Positions 57,247 to 64,000 of a stretch of DNA of 64,000 nt are shown in pieces (positions within the stretch are counted from its first letter, which is position 1; each line of letters begins with the position of its first letter). The DNA is from Pestalotiopsis fici W106-1 (taxonomy: Eukaryota > Ascomycota > Sordariomycetes > Amphisphaeriales > Sporocadaceae): the NCBI RefSeq assembly GCF_000516985.1, contig NW_006917091.1, positions 6,278,618 to 6,342,617 on the forward strand, in the 5' to 3' direction. The notes under the pieces were generated by a model, which searched no databases, had not been told where the DNA came from, and saw only the letters and a list, made by a program, of their open reading frames with translations. The position numbers were made by a program, and so were the translations under genes.

Positions 57247-58368
57247 GGTATAGCGTGAACGTAGGTCAATATTCGTTGGCGCCGTCAGTTAGTCGTCATG
57301 AAGAGAGAAAAAAAACATGACTTAGAGAAGTATCGACCAAAACAATGTACTGTTTGGGTCTGTGACAGACAGCCAGTGTCAGTAAAAGTGATGGATGCCG
57401 CGATGGAATGAATGGATGGTACAATTAATATGAACTGATAATTCAGTATTCTCCTGACGGGGACGCCAGGCAACAACACACTGCCTAATGTAGACGGCAC
57501 GTGTGTCTCCTGAGTATGACAAGAAAAAGGAGAACAAGAGACAAGCCAAGGAGGTTTAAACCAAAAGACATTTTGGAAGGAAATGATGTCATGCATGTGC
57601 TCTGATGATAGAAAGTGCCAATCAACCACTATGCTCGTCTTGAGCATGTTAGAAGGGACAACAGCCGCCTCCTTTGACTGCTCTTACTCGTAGAGTTGTG
57701 CTTACCTTTATCCTGACGGTGATCGTAGAGGAAGCGAAGATGCAGACTTCATTAGAGTCTCTGCCCCAGTCTCCCTTTGAGCCGCAGAAAGGCTCGTTCC
57801 TTGTGTTCTGAAGTAGGCATCCTCGGCTCTTAGTCGAGGAAACACCACAGCAGTAGCATATGCTGCTCTGCATCTGCTGTGAGCATGTTGGTACCTTCAC
57901 TTACGCCATGATAGGTTGTCATATTTCGTTCCGTGTAGACACGAACGGCGTAGGAAGAGAGGCGGATTTTACACTGAGAACATTATCTTCACAATTAGGA
58001 CAAGACAGACTGGAAAATTCATTTTGATATGTTTTATTGATATGGAAGTGTTCTCCGCTTCCACGCCATGAGTCAACGCAAATATTCGCAGAAAGGAAAC
58101 CCAGTACCTTGGTTATCTGAACCAACTTTTCATACGCCTGTGATGCAATGATGGAGCTCGTCATCCCTTGAAACAACATCTGCTTCCCGTATCTGGGAGA
58201 AGACCGGATCATCGCAGACTCGCGCAGGTCGGAGACGGAGACCTCACAGCGCAAGATATAATAGGAAATGTTTCGTCATACAAGCCATATGCAAATATGC
58301 TAGCTGCAGAGGAAATAAGGGTATTATGTAGAAACTTCGTTCATCTTTTTTTCAGATGAGGTGACAGT
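57247..58368. other. Intergenic region, no gene supported
   Basis: About 1.1 kb between FPR4 and the kinase, both on the minus strand, so it holds the FPR4 3' end and the kinase promoter. Two minus frames (57649-57900, Cys-rich, and 57919-58254) have no signal peptide, splice link or known motif. Confidence 0.5.
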
Positions 58369-60052
58369 TTACTTGATCTCCAGCAGCTTGATGTCGAACA
58401 CCAGGGTGGAGTTGCCAGGAATGCCGGGCTGAGATCTGCTGCCGTAGGCCAGCTTGGGAGGAATGGTGATGCGGCGCTCTCCACCGACTTGCATACCCTC
58501 CAGACCGATCTCCCATCCCTTGATGACCTCGCCCTTGCCGAGGCCGAAAGTGAAAGGCTTGCCCTTCTTGTTGGCTGTGGGGAAAAGAAGTCAGTCTTAT
58601 ATCTTGTCTAGACGTCCGTGGATTTGGAGGAAACTTACAGTCAAAGACCTTGCCATCCTGGAGCTTGCCAATGTATCGGACGCCAACCTTGTTTCCGTTC
58701 TTGGCAGGACGGCCCTTGCCAATCTTGCGGTCGTCGATGGTGACGCCCTGAACGACCTTGACACCAGGAGTGGCTCCCTTCTCGGCGTTAGCTGCGGGTC
58801 CAGTCGGGCCTTGCTCGAGGTTCTTGGCGAACTGAACCTTTTTGGCGTCCTTGGGGCTCTCCTTGGCCTTGGTCTCGACGGCCTCTCCCTTGTTGTTCTT
58901 CAGCTTCTTCTGCTGCTTCTTGCTGTTCTTGTCCTCGGCGGCATCGGCCTTGGCAATCATGGCGTCGAGGCTCTCGGCCTCCTCCTCGGCAGCGCGCTTG
59001 TTCTTGCCCTTCTTGGTCTGGGCCAGCTTGGGAGCCTCCTCTTCAGAGTCGACCTCAGTGATGCGAGGGTCGTCGAGACCGTCAAGCTCGTCCTCTTCCG
59101 AGTCGGAGCCTTCACCGTACATCTCCTCGAGCTCGTTGGGGAAGTCATCGTAATCTTCCTCATCCTCATCATCCTCGTCATCAATATCCTCGACAATGTA
59201 GTTGCCGGTCAAGTGAATGGCGTGAGTACCAACGACACGGAAGAAGACCCTCTCCTTGGGTCCAATGGTGATGTCAATGGGCTGCTGGTAGTTCTGGGAA
59301 CAGAGTCAGCGGACGAACAACGATATCATGTGTTTCTGTTAAAACTTACGCGCTCAGTATCGAGGGTGCAGATAACGAACTCCTCCATGTCGTAACCCTC
59401 ATCGTCATCGTCACTGTCCTCCTCGTCATCGTCGCTCGAGGTGGCAGGCTCCTTGCCCTTGGCGGCCTTCTTGCCCTTCTTGCCGTTGACCTTGGCATCA
59501 GCATCAGCCATCTCATCATCGGACTCCTCCTCCTCCTCCTGGGCAGCTTGAATAAGCTTCTGGAGAGCAGCCTCGGCCTTTGCCTTCTTGGACTTGGAAG
59601 GGTCGCTGGGGCCGCCGTTAGCCTCCTCATCATCGCTGTCCTCCTCATCATCATCGGATCCACCCATGAGAGCATCGAGGTACTCGTTGTCCATCTCCTC
59701 ATCGAGGTCGGCGAACTTCTGGCGGATGAGCTTCAGGGTAGCACGAGGCTTGTTGGGGATGTTGCCATCCTCGTCAGCCTGAGGAGCCTCGGTAGGGTCG
59801 ATGGCGGCCATGGTGATGCGGTACTGAGAGCAGGACAAGTCAGCTTGAGTTCTTTGAGATGGTGTTTAAGTGCCATCTTGCGCAATTCCCAGCCAAGATA
59901 ATATTATTGCCAATGAAGGCATCACCATGTGAGAACGGGCAGAGCAATGAGATGTAGCTTACAGCAGCATTGGGAATGCTATCCTCCCCGGTCGAGGGAA
60001 TGAGCATGTTTAGAGGAGGGACCTCCAGGCCGTACACGGCAATGGACGACAT
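58369..60052 (-). CDS. FPR4: Nucleolar FKBP-type prolyl isomerase
   Basis: Exons 59963..60052, 59350..59823, 58639..59293 and 58369..58574 join in frame to give 474 residues. The N-terminal part is a nucleoplasmin-like domain ([14 protein letters not shown] ... [32 protein letters not shown], split by introns) interrupted by long Asp/Glu/Ser runs. A basic Lys-rich stretch follows. The C-terminal 110 residues are a complete FKBP domain: [48 protein letters not shown] and [11 protein letters not shown]. This is the Fpr3/Fpr4 type, a nuclear histone chaperone and prolyl isomerase acting on histone H3 and in rDNA silencing. Calling it FPR4 rather than FPR3 is arbitrary, since filamentous fungi usually have one copy. 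Confidence 0.92.
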
Positions 60053-61699
60053 TGTGAAGGATTAGAGGTTGGAAATTGGACCTTGAGTAAGACTGCGTGT
60101 CTGGGGAGAAAAGAAATGTAATTGACACGAGAAAAGAGTCAAAAATATATCGCAATTGAACCAGATGGGAAGAAAATTGACTGCTGATATAAATAAAAGA
60201 TGCCCAAGGAACGAGAGTTGCAAGGCCCAATTTTTTTTTTCCTCGAGTAGTAACGAGTCGCGAGTCTAGGAGGGAAGAAAAAAAAAAAGTTCTGAGCTCG
60301 CCGCTTGCCTCGCTCCTAGGCGCTGCCAAAAACTTCACCCCACTGCTGGGCGATAAGGGACGCTAGTGCTGCAGGTGCTCTTATCTGCGCCGTAGCAACG
60401 GCGCTAACGGTTAAGAGCTTTGGGTTAAGAGGGTCCATTGACGTTCTTTCCAGTTCTCTTCTTTGCTAGGATAATAATACGAGGCAGTCGGTTGCCTTAA
60501 GTTCCCCAAGGCTGAGGTTGAGTAATGTACGTAGTGCATTTCATTCATGATGAGTGCAGCACCGACTACATTCACGATCGAAGCCCTCTTGTCTCATGTT
60601 ACAAGCAACTGAACATGAAGACTTGCGACTGGAAGTCCTCAAAGGTATTCACACGGCGAACAACAAGGACTGACTGCATATTGATCTCGGTGTTGCCTGG
60701 ATCAGTCGTCTCGGCAGCCTACATGTACGACTTACATCAATTAAGATTCCCCATGAATGCAACGTCGGGCAGCATTGAGCTTCGCGGTTAAACAATGGCG
60801 TCTCTCTCATGTCTGCCTATGCATACATGATGTAAGCATTGATATTTTCAAGGCCCTCGCCAATCTGACACCCCATTTGGAGCGTTGGGTCCACCTCAGA
60901 GGAAAACGTATAGAGCCATATCATGAAAGAAAACGTCGGGGTCCGATGGGTTGTCACGGGGAGATAGTAGAAACCCGAAAAGAAGCTTTTTCTCTCCTGG
61001 CTAGGTAGCCATGCTTAAATCTTTTAAACGTTATGCTTTTTCCTCTTGTTCCCTTCTCTCTGGCTCTGAACTCTCCGTGGCTTCCGGCATCTTGTCAGAC
61101 CCCGTGGACCCCATTGTGGTATGGCGTCGCTAACATTTTTTGCTGGATTTTGCTGGACTGGGGCTCTATGGGCTCTTGGCATTCCCATAAGCCAATGCTC
61201 ATTGGATCGTGTCACCCTTGATATGACGTTGGACATGGGATGACTGCCGCTGCATCCGCACAAGACAATGTTCAATCCTCCCCGAGCATACCGCCCAGTC
61301 TTAAAAATGTAGCCTGCCCGCTGTGTTTTCCTCGTGCGCGTTGCTTCTTGTGTAAGCAGAGAAGACAATGGAAGAAAAAGCTTATTTTCAGTGTATGATA
61401 TATGTTGCTGGAATTACCAGTATTTACTTCTACACATCTTGAAGTCCGCCAGGCCACCTCGTCTCATGCATCTTTCCAAGCAAAGTGAGACTACATGTGG
61501 AACACTCCGAACTATGCATCCTCGACGATTCCCACTACGCTTCGAGACCTGCTTGGAATTAGAGTTGCGCGCGTGTGCCCGACCTGCATCAAAGACCGTT
61601 GACAGCCCTCGATGAATACAGTATACACCTTGACCGGCAATTGTTTGACCATGTCGAGCTTATATGTCCTCTCTTATACAAGACTCAGCACTTGGCACT
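60053..61699. other. Intergenic region, no gene supported
   Basis: About 1.6 kb. The first 350 bp is the FPR4 promoter and leader, with T/A tracts near 60231 and 60280. Short frames at 60525-61008 and 61024-61368 show no protein features. Confidence 0.5.
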
Positions 61700-62740
61700 C
61701 TACGATCGCCAGACACTCGACACCCAAGCACGGAACGTATTGAACACTATCCCCAGTATGAAACTCGACTGGCTCTTGCCGTATACCTGAGCACGATCAC
61801 CAGTGTCGGTCGTTTCCAGAAGGACTTCAACTAGAGGCTTGGGGAAGAACTCGGACTTGTGACGAGCATACGCTGCCACCAGGTCGTTTCCATTGGTTAC
61901 GCCGCCTGATATCTCCCTGGGTCAGCAATCAAATACTGGCAATGCCTTTGCCAAACCTCGAATGAAGCCGACACTTGCGGGAACTTGAACAGGCAGGGGA
62001 GGGGAGGGGCAACGGAGAGCTGGAATGTTTTATACTGACCACTACTCCAGAAGTTTCCTGATTGCACCCATCTGAGCTCCGTGCCCTTTTGCACGATATC
62101 CTCGCCGAATTTTTCCTTGATGGTGTCTTGCATCCCTCTCGGTCCGCACACTGTCCGACCCTTGAGGAGGCCAGCATAACCACAGACAAATATACCAGTA
62201 CAAACACTGAGAATGTCCGCTACACCAAGTCTCAAGTCAGCAAGTTGTCTGAAAGAGTAGCAACGGTAGGGCATGTCTCTTTGCCCCAGCACCCAGACAA
62301 GCACAAAGCCATTGAAACTCCCGACAAATGAAAGGACGGAGTGTCAGCCATCGGACGAGGAGATACGTACTATTGGGGCTCTCCCCTTGCTGGCGCAACC
62401 ATTCCAGAGATGGCTTGTCAAACTTGGTACTCGGATCCGGACCCGGCACAATGATGATATCCAGCTTGCCCGGAGCAACCTCATCGTCCGAGAAGTGGTT
62501 CGTGGCGAGGACCTTGTGGTTCGCCGTCATGGGAATGGCCTCGCCCGGTTTCACGGTGCCGATATAATGGATCGAGACGCTCGGGGCACTATCTATCAGA
62601 ACCTTGGGCATGAGATCCGTCAGCGGTGACAGATACTCGTACGACATGGATGCTAGTATGTCGACGCAGGATGCGTCGAGGAGCTGGCACTCGGTGGGAA
62701 TGAAGACACCCAAGCGGACTGTTTTGCGAGAGGCACCCAT
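61700..62740 (-). CDS. DJ-1/PfpI family protein
   Basis: Exons 62371..62740, 62040..62219 and 61700..61905 join in frame to give 251 residues. The DJ-1/PfpI fold is clear: VRLGVFIPTECQLLDASCVDILA at the start, LDIIIVPGPDP, the nucleophile elbow SVCTGIFVCGYAGLL with Cys near 130, then GRTVCGPR and the terminal TNGNDLVAAYAR segment. Fungal members of this shape are often annotated as DJ-1/PfpI or ThiJ proteins and may be glyoxalase, chaperone or isonitrile-hydratase-like; the substrate is not readable from sequence. Intron 1 is 151 bp, long for this region. After the fold a C-terminal extension of about 45 residues (FILGIVFNTFRAWVSSVW) follows. Confidence 0.85.
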
Positions 62741-64000
62741 ATTGGTATCAGATGGTAGCTACAATATCCTACGTTCGTGGGACTTGAGAAGCTGAAGACC
62801 GGAGTGAAGAGTAGGAACACGCGAGAGAGAGAGAAGCTGATACGATCAATAGGCTATGCGATGTAACCCAGATTTCGAGACGCGCGATACACGGCACTGA
62901 ACAGAAAGATATCGACTGGGTCATGTTGACAAAACGAGTATCTTATATAGGCATCAGTGATCTCTTCAGCCACGAAGTGGGACAGCGCCAGAGTCCTACG
63001 GCTATTGAGTACGCACTGTAAACGCCGGCCGTGCTCGGGGGAAGTGTCGTCTACAAGCCAAAATGAATCATTGGTGTGATTGGTCGCTTTTGAACAACCT
63101 CCGAGACCCTTCGGAGGCATCACGACAGCCCGCAGCCCGGAAGACATCGGACTACAGATGCGCCCAGACTTTCAATCATACCACCCCTGGCATCCTCTTG
63201 GAGTACCGTATTCAAACTATTGTAGGGTACATCACATCAGCTACAGAATCGTCATTTCTCACATCACGGTATGGCCAAGATCTCCAAGTCACAAGCCGGT
63301 AAGTTGAAATAAATTCATTTGAGAGCAATACAGTGTATCCATTTCATTATATGTCTGAGGACACTACATAGCACCAAGCGGCACGGTGAGTGTGCCACGG
63401 CGCCTCTTCTCGTTTCGTGTCCATCGAGTTCGACGCCAGTGTCGCCGTTGGTAGCCTTGCTCGCTTCTTCTCCTTACACATGTATTAAGCATTATTGGGC
63501 TAGGATAGATTAGCTGGGCTTCTTCGCATCTGCGAATACCCAGTCTCTTCTTCTCCAACCATTGCTGAGCTAGCCCTAGGCCTCAGCTGGATGATTCATC
63601 CTTGCGGGAGCCATCAGCGGTACATGCCGTCCGCTGTTCGACGCCGCCGTCATACTCTTATCTCTTTGCCGTTTAAACGAATGCCGGCAGGAAAGTTTTC
63701 ATGTCTTTTCCTGCAAAATTGCTCCGAGAACTCCAATGGGCCCAAGGTAAAAAAAAGTTTACCCCCATATCTAGAATGCCAATGCCGATGCCATGCCATG
63801 CATTATCAACATCATGTTCTCTATTTACACATGCTTCTGGAGCTGTTGTCAAAAATGGCCACGCAAGGTGGCCTGCTGAGGTGGTGTAAAGGTGGTCGCA
63901 GGGAAGAGAAGAACAAAAAGAGGAGGCCGGATCTCTGCGCTTGATCGGCCCCAAAAGAAATATCTGGAAGAGCCAATGGTTGGTAGGTCATTATACCATG
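62741..64000. other. Window end, no gene supported
   Basis: About 1.26 kb upstream of the DJ-1 gene. The first part is its promoter. Frames at 62854-63147 (minus) and 63591-63944 (plus) look random. Confidence 0.5.

Noticed and set aside
57649..58254. Two minus-strand frames, one cysteine-rich, as a possible small secreted protein
   Set aside because: No signal peptide, no plausible splice join between them, and the position is 3' of FPR4; chance frames are more likely.
1..64000. Transposons, rRNA genes and CRISPR arrays
   Set aside because: No transposase, reverse transcriptase or integrase motif, no long terminal or inverted repeats, no 5S or rDNA sequence and no spaced direct repeats were recognised by eye.

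Overview
This window reads as nuclear DNA of a filamentous ascomycete, probably a sordariomycete and possibly Hypocreales (the order is an inference from overall protein character, not from a search). The reasons are compact genes, many 48-150 bp introns with GTRNGT donors and CTAAC-type branch points, and fungus-typical families: a Zn2Cys6 factor, a WSC wall protein, DUF7025-type AAA ATPases and STAND relatives. Nothing bacterial, viral or CRISPR-like was seen. Exon joins were worked out by hand from splice consensus and reading-frame continuity. For all but the frameshifted MICOS gene, the summed exon lengths are a multiple of three.

Layout. 0-5 kb: a SAM/PH scaffold protein whose 5' end probably lies outside the window, and a mitochondrial ribosomal protein with a superoxide-dismutase fold. 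5-18 kb: an accessory-looking stretch with a zinc-cluster protein that also carries C2H2-like fingers, a GPI-type WSC protein, two tRNA-like Pol III elements, an AAA ATPase interrupted by one in-frame TGA, and a divergently transcribed STAND-like protein with a destroyed P-loop. 18-24 kb: three mitochondrial genes (intermediate peptidase OCT1, a MICOS apolipoprotein-O-like subunit with a frame break, thiamine pyrophosphate carrier TPC1). 25-41 kb: housekeeping genes, namely a conserved acidic protein of unknown function, cytosolic TyrRS, the translesion polymerase REV1 divergent from a RED/IK-like splicing protein, a nucleoside hydrolase, a duplicated ferredoxin-like/EthD-like protein, and PYM divergent from the five-exon bc1 subunit QCR9. 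41-64 kb: the N-recognin E3 ligase UBR1, inositol-phosphosphingolipid phospholipase ISC1, a decayed asparaginyl-tRNA-synthetase-like relic, the COMPASS subunit SWD3, an NDR/DBF2-type kinase, the nucleolar FKBP FPR4, and a DJ-1/PfpI protein.

The housekeeping genes form no single pathway, although mitochondrial functions recur (mS42, OCT1, MICOS, TPC1, QCR9). The most unusual material is between about 7 and 18 kb. The AAA ATPase and the ATPase-dead STAND-like protein share a 672 bp promoter region, and a pair of tRNA-like elements with covarying stems lies nearby. These are the best candidates for something undescribed, but any functional link is inference.
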